Of a stretch of DNA of 47,815 nt, positions 16,914 to 23,660 are shown piece by piece. Position numbers and translations under genes: made by a program. Position 1 is the stretch's first letter. Each line of letters begins with the position of its first letter. The stretch is from Massilia glaciei (lineage in GTDB: Bacteria; Pseudomonadota; Gammaproteobacteria; Burkholderiales; Burkholderiaceae_D). The notes beneath the pieces were generated by a model. It was not told the DNA's origin, did not search any database, and was given only the letters and a program-made list of their open reading frames with translations. The stretch lies in contig NZ_PXWF02000337.1 of NCBI RefSeq assembly GCF_003011895.2, positions 1 to 47,815 of the forward strand. Reading direction: 5' to 3'.

Positions 16914-17744
16914 CTACAGTTCGGCGAACTGGCGCTTGATGCGCTTGGTGAGCTCGAAAAACTCCGGCCGCGACTCGATGTCCGGATCCCATGCCATGCC
17001 CATCTCGGCCAGGTTGATGACCTCCTGGATGCGCGCGCCGGGCACCGGGTTGCCCTTGTCGTCGCGGTCGCGCCCGAGGACCCAGACCGTGTCGGCGATC
17101 GCGATCGCGCTTTCGATATCGTGCGTGACGACGATCATGGTGTTGAGGTCGTGCTTGCCCGAGACGCCGGCGATGGTTTCGCACACGCGCCGCTTGGCCA
17201 GCGGATCGAGTCCCGAAAAAGGCTCGTCCATGAGCAGGAAGTGCGAGCTGCACAGCAGCTGCTGCGCGATCGCGATGCGCTGGCGCTGTCCGCCCGAGAG
17301 CGACTGCGGATACGACATCGCCTTGTCCTCGAGGTGGAACTCCTCGAGCATGGCGACGGCTTTCTCGCGCGCCTGCTTCGGATCCTTGGTGTGGCGCGAC
17401 GCCGCCACGAGCAGGTTGCCGAGCACCGTGCGGTGGTTGAACAAGGGGTAATGCTGCGCCACCACGCCGACCTCGCCGGGCATCACCTGGGTGGTGCTGC
17501 TCTTGAGCCGGATCGAGCCCGAGTTCGGCCGTTGCAGGCCGGCGATGCAGCGGAACAGCTGGGTCTTGCCGCTGCCCGATGGCCCCAGCAGCGCCACGAC
17601 CTGACCCTGCTGCATCCCGTCGCGCACGATGTTGTCGATCTTCGCGTCGAGTTTTTTCAGCACCGGTTTGTCGTACGAGACGCAGACGCCTTCGATCGTG
17701 AGCAGGCGCTCGCCGACGGTAAATTCCTTCAACACCGCGCTCAT
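16914..17744 (-). CDS. ABC transporter ATP-binding protein
   Basis: A 276-residue ATPase. Walker A GPSGSGKT is at 54-61, the signature LSGGQRQR at 149-156, Walker B LLMDEP at 170-175, and the H-loop is in VVTHDIESAIAIAD. Overall it resembles NitT/TauT- and phosphate-type importer ATPases, but it has a C-terminal extension after the H-loop (RDRDDKGNPVPGARIQEVIN and onward). ATG at 17744 overlaps the permease stop by four bases (ATGA), so the pair is translationally coupled. It should power the permease encoded at 17741-18535, together with the OmpA-fused binding protein. Confidence 0.93.
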   Translation of the reverse strand: MSAVLKEFTVGERLLTIEGVCVSYDKPVLKKLDAKIDNIVRDGMQQGQVVALLGPSGSGKTQLFRCIAGLQRPNSGSIRLKSSTTQVMPGEVGVVAQHYPLFNHRTVLGNLLVAASRHTKDPKQAREKAVAMLEEFHLEDKAMSYPQSLSGGQRQRIAIAQQLLCSSHFLLMDEPFSGLDPLAKRRVCETIAGVSGKHDLNTMIVVTHDIESAIAIADTVWVLGRDRDDKGNPVPGARIQEVINLAEMGMAWDPDIESRPEFFELTKRIKRQFAEL

Positions 17745-18535
17745 GCCGCGCCTCCTTCTTTGCCGAGCCGCGAATGCGGGCACATGGCGTCCTTGAGCAG
17801 GCCGAGGAACTTGTCCTGCGTGAGGCCGTAGACCAGGATCGTGATCTGGATCGCGAACACGCCGGCGAGCAGGAAGTAGCGGTTCTGGTTGAGCAGCATG
17901 GCGCCGATGCCGCCCTCGGAACGGGTCATGCCCTCGACCAGCGTGAGCAGGGTCCAGCCGACCGCCGCGTTCTGGCGCACCAGGTCGAGCGTGACATCGG
18001 CCTTGCCGAGCAGGACCACCTCGCCCGTGATGCGCCAGTGCTTCATGCCCAGCGTGCGGCAGTGGTCGACCTGCTCCTGCGGCATGGCCCTGATCTCGGC
18101 CAGCAGGCCGGTGACCATGAACACGAACATCCCGAACGAGAGCAGCGAGATGCGCAGCCAGTACGAATCGCTCGACATCAGCATGAACACGTAGGTCAGG
18201 CCGGCGAAGCCGAGGAAGCGCAGCGACGACGAAAACCGCGCCAGCGGCTGGAACATGGGCGCCGTGCTCAGGGCCGCCACCAGGACCGCGGCGACGGTGG
18301 ATATGAGCAGCGAGACGAGGCTGATCTTGACGCTGCTCCACAGCTCGAACATGAGGTCCTGGTTGCGCACCAGGTCGACCCAGGACGTGATGACCTCGAG
18401 CGGCGTGGGCAGCGACTTGGAATCGCTGGCCGACCAGATGAGCACCGCCAGCAGGGCCTGCACCGCGAACACGATCTTGATGTGCGAGGGCGCGACCGGT
18501 GTAAAGGGGAGGAATAGATTCGATGCCTTTTGCAT
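17741..18535 (-). CDS. ABC transporter permease (NitT/TauT-like)
   Basis: A 264-residue inner-membrane protein with about six predicted helices. The first is IVFAVQALLAVLIWSAS, and the binding-protein-dependent permease loop reads HCRTLGMKHWRITGEVVLL (an EAA-like loop) followed by VGWTLLTLVEGMTRSEGGIG, the form found in NitT/TauT permeases. It forms the pore, probably as a homodimer, with the ATPase encoded next. A hairpin terminator lies between it and the upstream gene (18574-18610), so its expression may be lower or independent of the first three genes. Confidence 0.9.
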   Translation of the reverse strand: MQKASNLFLPFTPVAPSHIKIVFAVQALLAVLIWSASDSKSLPTPLEVITSWVDLVRNQDLMFELWSSVKISLVSLLISTVAAVLVAALSTAPMFQPLARFSSSLRFLGFAGLTYVFMLMSSDSYWLRISLLSFGMFVFMVTGLLAEIRAMPQEQVDHCRTLGMKHWRITGEVVLLGKADVTLDLVRQNAAVGWTLLTLVEGMTRSEGGIGAMLLNQNRYFLLAGVFAIQITILVYGLTQDKFLGLLKDAMCPHSRLGKEGGAA

Positions 18536-18573
18536 GTGGCCGCGTTCCCGTCAGATGTGGAGGTGAGGAGGAG

Positions 18574-18610
18574 AAAAAAACAGCGGCCGGCGCATGCGCG
18601 CGCCGGCCGC
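18574..18610 (-). terminator. Intrinsic terminator/attenuator inside the ABC operon
   Basis: On the minus strand, arms GCGGCCGGCGC and GCGCCGGCCGC (18600-18610 and 18583-18593) form a perfect 11-bp GC stem around a six-base loop, followed by CTG and seven T (18580-18574). It lies between the OmpA-fused binding protein and the permease gene, just after the former's stop. Confidence 0.8.
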
Positions 18611-18620
18611 CGGTGCCGCT

Positions 18621-20411
18621 TTACTCGGTGCGGATGAGCGAGACTTCGACGCGCCGGTTCTTGGCCTTGCCCTCGGCCGTGCTGTTGTCCGAGACCGGCT
18701 GCTGGTCGCCATAGGCGCGGGTGCGCAGGCGCTCTTTGGGGAACGAGGACGGCGCGTTCGCCTGCAGCCACTGGCTGATCGCTTCGGCGCGGCGCTTCGA
18801 CAGGGCCAGGTTGGCGAGCGGGTCGCCGCTGCTGTCGGTGTGGCCGGCGATCTGCACCGCCAGGCCCGACACCGTGATCTGGTCGATCATCTGCTCGAGC
18901 ACGGGGATCGCCTCGGGACGGAAGGTGGCCTTGCCGCTGTCGAATTCGACCGCCCACGAACGCTTCGAGAAGGTCGAGGTGGCCGGCGCGTTCTGGGTGA
19001 ACGCCGGCACGTCCGGACGCACGGCGGCGGCCGCGGCCGAGCCGCTCGCGAGTGCCTGCAGGTAGCGCGTGTTGACCACTTTGTCGTAGGCGATCAGCTC
19101 CGGCATATCCTTCGGATACATCTCTTTGGCGATGTTGCCGAACACCGTGTAGACGCGCTTGTACAGGTTGTCGTTGCCGTTCAGGCCGAACAGGAACAGG
19201 TTGTCGGCCAGGTTGTTGGTGGTCGAGCCGCCAAGGCTGATCGGGTGTCCCTGCTTGTCGTTTTCAACGACGCCCTTGTGGTACTTGGCCCACCACTGCG
19301 CGTCCTGCTCCTTCATGACCTTGGCCAGGATGCCGGTGCCGATCAGGAGGTTGGCGTCGCTGGACTTGACCGCGTCGCTGCCCTCGAAGGCGGCGGCGAG
19401 CATGTTGCTCACGTACTCAGGGTGCTTCTCCATCCACTGCTTGTTGCCGATGATCGTGGACGGCATCTGCCACATGTATTCCTTGGTCGAGGCGACCGAG
19501 GCCAGGCCGCCCACTTCGCGCGCCACCTTGACGTCGCCCGGGGTCCAGGTCGCGGTGCCGTTCTGGCACACCCGGCGGTTCTCGCCGGTGGCCCTGCCCT
19601 TGCTGACGACGGGGCGGGTTTCGCACGCGCCCTTGGAGGCGGCGATCAGTTTTTCGTCGGCTTCGACGAAGGAGGTCGTGGAGACGAAGTTCATCGCCTC
19701 CGGATCGTAGGTGCGCACATCGGGATTGACCGGGATCTTGTTGTCGGCGGCGTACTTGACGCAGATGTTCCAGTCGCCGTCGCGCAGCACCGCGCCGATC
19801 AGGGAACCGCGCGCCTTTTGCGGATTGGACGCCACTTCGAGCGGCAGCATGCACTTGTCCTCGCCGCGCGAGTAGCCGACCGCGCCGACCACCTCGATCT
19901 GCTGGCCCATCTTCTCGAGCGCGGCCTTGGCCGAACTGGCGTAACCGGGCAGCGCGTCGCCCATGATGATGACGAAGGCCGCGCCCTTGGTCGGCTGGTC
20001 GACGCCGGCCGCCACTTCGGCCGCGAACAGGGCCTGCTCGGCCACCATCTGCGCGTAGTCGTCCTGGCGCTCGAGCAGCAGGTTCACGCCGCGCCTGGCC
20101 ATCAGGCTGCCCGGCTTGGTGCTGGCGTCGCCGTTGGCGAAATGCAGCGCCGCGGTCGCGTTCCAGGGAATGACCAGCATCTTCGGCATGTAATTGCCGC
20201 CGCCTTGCGGCACGGCCGCTGTGTCGATCGCGGCGCCCGCGCCCTGCGGGCCGGTGCCGGCGGCGACCGGCATATCGAGCCCGGTCGGGACGATGCTCGC
20301 GCTGGTCTCGCCGCGCAGGCCGCCGCTGCCGAAGTATTTGTTGATGCCGTAGACCGCGCCGCCGATGACGGCGACGATCAGGATGAGCCTTGGAATGGGC
20401 TTGAGTGCCAT
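18621..20411 (-). CDS. Membrane-anchored substrate-binding protein fused to an OmpA peptidoglycan-binding domain
   Basis: A 596-residue protein. An N-terminal helix (IPRLILIVAVIGGAVYGINK) without an obvious cleavage site suggests an inner-membrane anchor. The middle (about 70-450) resembles NitT/TauT/phosphate-type binding proteins: MLVIPWNATAALHFANG, AAFVIIMGDALPGYASSAKA, MWQMPSTIIGNKQWMEKHPE. The last 115 residues are an OmpA-C domain: WAVEFDSGKATFRPEAIPVL, GHTDSSGDPLANLALSKRRA (His524-Thr-Asp526) and GDQQPVSDNSTAEGKAKNRR, with the conserved Asp and Arg that bind diaminopimelate in peptidoglycan. The protein would tie the ABC importer to the cell wall. It sits between two coiled-coil genes upstream and permease/ATPase genes downstream. 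RefSeq-type names such as phosphate ABC transporter substrate-binding/OmpA family protein exist for this architecture, but the ligand is not known to me. Confidence 0.88.
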   Translation of the reverse strand: MALKPIPRLILIVAVIGGAVYGINKYFGSGGLRGETSASIVPTGLDMPVAAGTGPQGAGAAIDTAAVPQGGGNYMPKMLVIPWNATAALHFANGDASTKPGSLMARRGVNLLLERQDDYAQMVAEQALFAAEVAAGVDQPTKGAAFVIIMGDALPGYASSAKAALEKMGQQIEVVGAVGYSRGEDKCMLPLEVASNPQKARGSLIGAVLRDGDWNICVKYAADNKIPVNPDVRTYDPEAMNFVSTTSFVEADEKLIAASKGACETRPVVSKGRATGENRRVCQNGTATWTPGDVKVAREVGGLASVASTKEYMWQMPSTIIGNKQWMEKHPEYVSNMLAAAFEGSDAVKSSDANLLIGTGILAKVMKEQDAQWWAKYHKGVVENDKQGHPISLGGSTTNNLADNLFLFGLNGNDNLYKRVYTVFGNIAKEMYPKDMPELIAYDKVVNTRYLQALASGSAAAAAVRPDVPAFTQNAPATSTFSKRSWAVEFDSGKATFRPEAIPVLEQMIDQITVSGLAVQIAGHTDSSGDPLANLALSKRRAEAISQWLQANAPSSFPKERLRTRAYGDQQPVSDNSTAEGKAKNRRVEVSLIRTE

Positions 20412-20466
20412 TGGAATTCCCTTTATTTATATCTGGTAGTGGCCGCGAACGCGCGCGGCCCGGATT

Positions 20467-20495
20467 GCGTGTGCGTGTGCGTGTGCGTGTGCGTG
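20467..20495. repeat. Hexanucleotide microsatellite (GCGTGT)4.8
   Basis: Four full GCGTGT units plus five bases lie in the 88-bp gap between the membrane coiled-coil gene (stop at 20500) and the start of the OmpA-fused gene (20411). The distance to the start codon is about 55 bases. Copy number is easily changed by slippage. Confidence 0.85.
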
Positions 20496-20499
20496 CTGC

Positions 20500-21528
20500 T
20501 TAAGACTTGTCGAACCACTGGACGTCGGTCGTATTGACGCGCACGGCCTCTTTTTCCGGCGTCATCGACATCTTGACGCTCGCCGAGGGATTGTTCTCGA
20601 TCAGCAGGCGCTTGGAGTCGCCCAGCACGATCGAATCGGCGTTCTTCTCCCAGTCCTCGAGCATCTTCATGGCGTCGGCCTCGTAGACGCCGTTTTGCAG
20701 GTCGACCGAGGACATGAACGAGTCTGACATGCGCACGAAGTCCTCGATCTCGCCGATCTTCATCGCGTAGTCGGCGGCCAGGTATTCGTTGGCCATGTTG
20801 AACATCTCCTTGGCGTCGGGGTCGCCATTGATGATGCTCATCGCCGACTTCATGGCAGAATGGGCGGCGTCGGCCATCTCCTTCTTGCGCATCTTGACTT
20901 CGATTTCCTGCTTCATGTCCTCGATCAGGAAGTTCGACACGTCCTGGTATTTGATCAGCACGCGGTACAGCAACTCGAGCTTGGCGAGCAAATCCTGGTA
21001 GGTGATGTTGGCCTCGGCCATGCGGCCGGCCTTGCGCGCCTGCAAAGCGATGACCGTCGCCTTGCCCTCTTTTTGCGCCTCGTTGACCATCTTGAGGGCG
21101 CCCGACTTGACCTTCTCGTTCTTCTGGATCTCCTCCTTGCAGGCGCGGATCATGCCGCTAAGCTGCGCGATGCGCTTGTTCATGTTCTCGAGCTTGCCTT
21201 GCAGCTCGACCACATAGTTCTTCATGATGCCGATCGGATCGATCTCGACGAACACTTGGGTGATCTTGCGCATCATGCTCATGTACATGTACTTGCCGAG
21301 GCGCCAGAAGCGCTTGTCGGTGACGATGAAGCCGAGCACGACGGCGACCACGCCGAGCGCGATCGCGGTGATCGTGTTCTGCAGCAAGGTGATGATGTAA
21401 GGCAGCGCCTGGTAAAGCAGATAGCCCGCGCCCCCGATCAGGGCCACGCCGAAAATCTGGCCGGTAACGCCCTCGGGGCGCTCCCAGAAGCCCTTCGGTT
21501 TGAAATCCTTCGGAGCGTTCTCGATCAT
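20500..21528 (-). CDS. Membrane-anchored coiled-coil protein of the ABC/OmpA cluster
   Basis: A 342-residue protein. Two predicted membrane helices are at about 25-48 and 52-70 (FGVALIGGAGYLLYQALPYI and ITAIALGVVAVVLGFIV). A long helical, Lys/Glu-rich region follows (about 100-245), with KLENMNKRIAQLSGMIRACK and EEIQKNEKVKSGALKMVNEA predicting coiled coil. The C-terminal 90 residues are acidic and partly helical. Shape and composition recall PspA/IM30-type proteins, but a PspA signature is not evident and the two N-terminal helices differ. It probably sits at the cytoplasmic face of the inner membrane and may bridge the soluble coiled-coil partner (21613) and the transporter. Start ATG at 21528 has AGGATG upstream. 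No named family is recognised. Confidence 0.8.
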   Translation of the reverse strand: MIENAPKDFKPKGFWERPEGVTGQIFGVALIGGAGYLLYQALPYIITLLQNTITAIALGVVAVVLGFIVTDKRFWRLGKYMYMSMMRKITQVFVEIDPIGIMKNYVVELQGKLENMNKRIAQLSGMIRACKEEIQKNEKVKSGALKMVNEAQKEGKATVIALQARKAGRMAEANITYQDLLAKLELLYRVLIKYQDVSNFLIEDMKQEIEVKMRKKEMADAAHSAMKSAMSIINGDPDAKEMFNMANEYLAADYAMKIGEIEDFVRMSDSFMSSVDLQNGVYEADAMKMLEDWEKNADSIVLGDSKRLLIENNPSASVKMSMTPEKEAVRVNTTDVQWFDKS

Positions 21529-21612
21529 GTTGACATCCTTTGCTGGGGGTGGGGCGGTAGAAAAGATAGAAAAAGCGGGGGCGAGGGCGAAGCGCGCGGC
21601 TGCGCGCCGCGC

Positions 21613-22368
21613 CTAGGCCAGGTACTTGAGAATTTTGGCCTTGGCGCCGGTCAGGCTCTCGCGCACGGCGGCGGCGGCGGCGTCGAACTGGCGCTGCACG
21701 GCGGCGATCGCCTTCTGGTTTTCGTCGACCGCGCGGTCGATCTCGGCGGCGCGCTGGCGGTCGCGTTGGACGCCATCCTCGATCGCGCGCACCTTCTCCT
21801 CGAGCTCGCGGCGCAGGTTGGCCACCTGCGCGTTGGCCGCGTCGATCCTGGCCTTGAGGTTGGTCGACTCGTCGACGCGCGACTGCACGTCCTGGAACTG
21901 CTTGCTCTTGGCCTGCACCGCGAAGCGCGCCACCTCCTCCGCGAGCACCTCCATGTGCTGCAGGTCGATCGCCTGCACCACCTGCTCGAGCGTGCGGTTC
22001 TTCTTGATGACGGCGAAGGCGGCGCGGTAGCGCGTCATCTCGTCGGGGATGATCTCCTCGAGCGGCGTCATGGCCTCGGTCAGGGCGGTGTAGGCCGTGG
22101 CGCGCGCGAGCGTGACGGACAGCAGGCTGGCGAACATCGGCGAGTCCTGCGACGCGGGGGCCGTGAATGACGGCGCCGGCGCCGACGGCGACTGGCCCGG
22201 GTTGCCGCGGGCGGCGGCGCCGGCGGCCGGGGCCGGCGCGGCCGCGGCCGGCGCTTCGGCGGGGGCGCGCTTGGCCGGAACCTCGTCCTCGAGGATCATG
22301 CCTTTCAAACCACTCAGGAAGCGTGAGCCAAAACTTTCCTCGCCGCCGCCGTCTTCGTTCTGAGCCAT
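21613..22368 (-). CDS. Cytosolic coiled-coil protein, first gene of the ABC/OmpA cluster
   Basis: A 251-residue protein without signal or membrane helix. Residues 1-35 are polar with GSRFLSGLKGMILEDE. An Ala/Pro-rich linker occupies about 36-72, and from about 80 the sequence is helical. The last 100 residues (LKARIDAANAQVANLRREL, EEKVRAIEDGVQRDRQRAAE, VQRQFDAAAAAVRESLTG) are a strong coiled-coil prediction ending in AKILKYLA. Two ATGs stand six bases apart; AGGGG spaced six bases from the second (22368) favours that start. It is the promoter-proximal gene. Function is unknown; a scaffold or regulatory partner of the membrane coiled-coil protein is an inference from order and shape. Confidence 0.78.
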   Translation of the reverse strand: MAQNEDGGGEESFGSRFLSGLKGMILEDEVPAKRAPAEAPAAAAPAPAAGAAARGNPGQSPSAPAPSFTAPASQDSPMFASLLSVTLARATAYTALTEAMTPLEEIIPDEMTRYRAAFAVIKKNRTLEQVVQAIDLQHMEVLAEEVARFAVQAKSKQFQDVQSRVDESTNLKARIDAANAQVANLRRELEEKVRAIEDGVQRDRQRAAEIDRAVDENQKAIAAVQRQFDAAAAAVRESLTGAKAKILKYLA

Positions 22369-22419
22369 CTGCATCCCCTATTTAGTCGCGTTTTGAGAGA
22401 AAATTTCCCGAACATCGGT

Positions 22420-22448
22420 AATATATGAGGGTGATATAACACTGTCAA
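22420..22448 (-). promoter_or_regulatory. Near-consensus sigma70 promoter of the ABC/OmpA cluster
   Basis: On the minus strand TTGACA (22448-22443) is separated by exactly 17 bases from TATATT (22425-22420). The start codon of the first coiled-coil gene lies about 50 bases further. This is the best promoter match in the window and suggests a well-expressed operon. Confidence 0.75.
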
Positions 22449-22503
22449 GAATTCTTGGCTGCATTTCCCAATTGTTGTAAAAAAAGCAGGTCGGGCCCGC
22501 CTC

Positions 22504-23394
22504 TTATACAGACACATGGATGCGCGCCTTGATGTGCTTGAGATGGATGATGATCGTGAAAGTCATAATCACCAGCAACGACCAGGCGCTCCACTTGCCC
22601 ACATGGACCACCGACCACGTTCCCATCTGATCAGGATAGCGCCAGACGCCGCCAAAGGTGCTGATGTTCTCGCCAAGCCAGATGAAAAACCCGATGAGCA
22701 CAAAGGCGAGCGGCAGCGGCATGCTGCGCTCGCGGTCAAACGGGCGATACACCACGCTGGTGCGCGCATACAGGCCCAGCGCGCAGGCGGCGAGATAGAA
22801 GCGATAGTCGCCGATGTAATGGCGGGTGAAAAAGTTCGCGTAGATCAGCACCGCGATCAGGGTGGCCATCCAGTACGGCGGATGGTGGCGGATGCGCAGC
22901 TTGAACAAGCGCCAGGCCTGGATCATGTAGCTGCCGACCGAGGCGTACATGAACCCCGCAAACAGCGGCACGTTGAACAGCTTGGTGAAGGCTGGATCGG
23001 GATAGCTCCACGACCTGATGCCGCTGGAGGTCTTGAACACCTCGAGCGCGAAGCCGACCAGGTGGAACACGCAGACGGCCTTGATTTCATCGGCGCTCTC
23101 GAGGCCGGACCACAGCATCCAGGCCTGGATGGCGATGGCGACCAGCAGCAGGACGTCGTAGCGCGGCAGGCCGAACACGCCCGCGCGCGGCACCAGGAAC
23201 ACGGCCGCGAAGAACAGGACGACGAACAGGCAGGCGCGCGCGTTTTTTACGCCAAAATACCAGAACTCGAGGCCGAAGCGGCGCATGCCGACGAGGCCGG
23301 GCCGGGCCGGTGGATTGATCAGGTGCTGATCGAGTGCTTGCAGGAGCATGGCGGGCGCGTGAATGCTTGCGCCAGGGCGCAAATGAACCGACAT
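22504..23394 (-). CDS. DUF817 family membrane protein
   Basis: A 296-residue inner-membrane protein with about eight predicted helices. It matches DUF817 in several blocks: FGVKNARACLFVVLFFAAVF, EIKAVCVFHLVGFALEVFK, SWSYPDPAFTKLFNVPLFAG, FMYASVGSYMIQAWRLF and FVLIGFFIWLGENISTFGG. The repeated aromatic, Trp- and His-containing loops are a family feature. Its biochemical role is not known. The start at 23394 is tentative: the first 35 residues are not hydrophobic and a later ATG (MRRFGLEFWYFG) would match the family start better. The ATG at 23392-23394 lies inside the left arm of a long inverted repeat (23392-23629). Confidence 0.9.
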   Translation of the reverse strand: MSVHLRPGASIHAPAMLLQALDQHLINPPARPGLVGMRRFGLEFWYFGVKNARACLFVVLFFAAVFLVPRAGVFGLPRYDVLLLVAIAIQAWMLWSGLESADEIKAVCVFHLVGFALEVFKTSSGIRSWSYPDPAFTKLFNVPLFAGFMYASVGSYMIQAWRLFKLRIRHHPPYWMATLIAVLIYANFFTRHYIGDYRFYLAACALGLYARTSVVYRPFDRERSMPLPLAFVLIGFFIWLGENISTFGGVWRYPDQMGTWSVVHVGKWSAWSLLVIMTFTIIIHLKHIKARIHVSV

Positions 23395-23629
23395 GGTGCC
23401 CTAAGGAGCCGTGAATAAATAAGTGTGACAATTGGGCGGCTCTGGCGGGACGGATTGCAAAGCAATCCGGGCACCGCAAGTTCTTCGCCGCGATGCAAGG
23501 CGCGAGAAGGAGTCATAGCGAGCTATGGCGACGACGAAGGCGGTCTGCAAGAACGCCGAGGCAGCAGCGCGCCCGTCAGGGCTGATCCAATTGTTACAGT
23601 TATTTTTGAACGACTCCTAAGCACCATGC
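23392..23629. mobile_element. MITE-like element with long imperfect terminal inverted repeats
   Basis: The left arm 23401-23435 (ending GTGACAATTGG) matches the reverse complement of 23587-23621 at 28 of 35 positions. With a two-base gap the match extends outward through CATGGTGC (23392-23399) and its complement GCACCATG (23621-23628). About 150 bp of GC-rich, structured, non-coding sequence lies between, including a perfect hairpin CGGATTGC-AAA-GCAATCCG (23451-23469) and CATAGC-GA-GCTATG at 23514-23527. No transposase is encoded, and I saw no certain target-site duplication. It occupies the whole gap between the DUF817 and paaZ genes. Either a miniature transposable element or a repeat arising by inverted duplication would fit. 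Confidence 0.55.
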
Positions 23630-23660
23630 CGAAGCAAGCTCGCCATCCGCAGCCCAGAAA

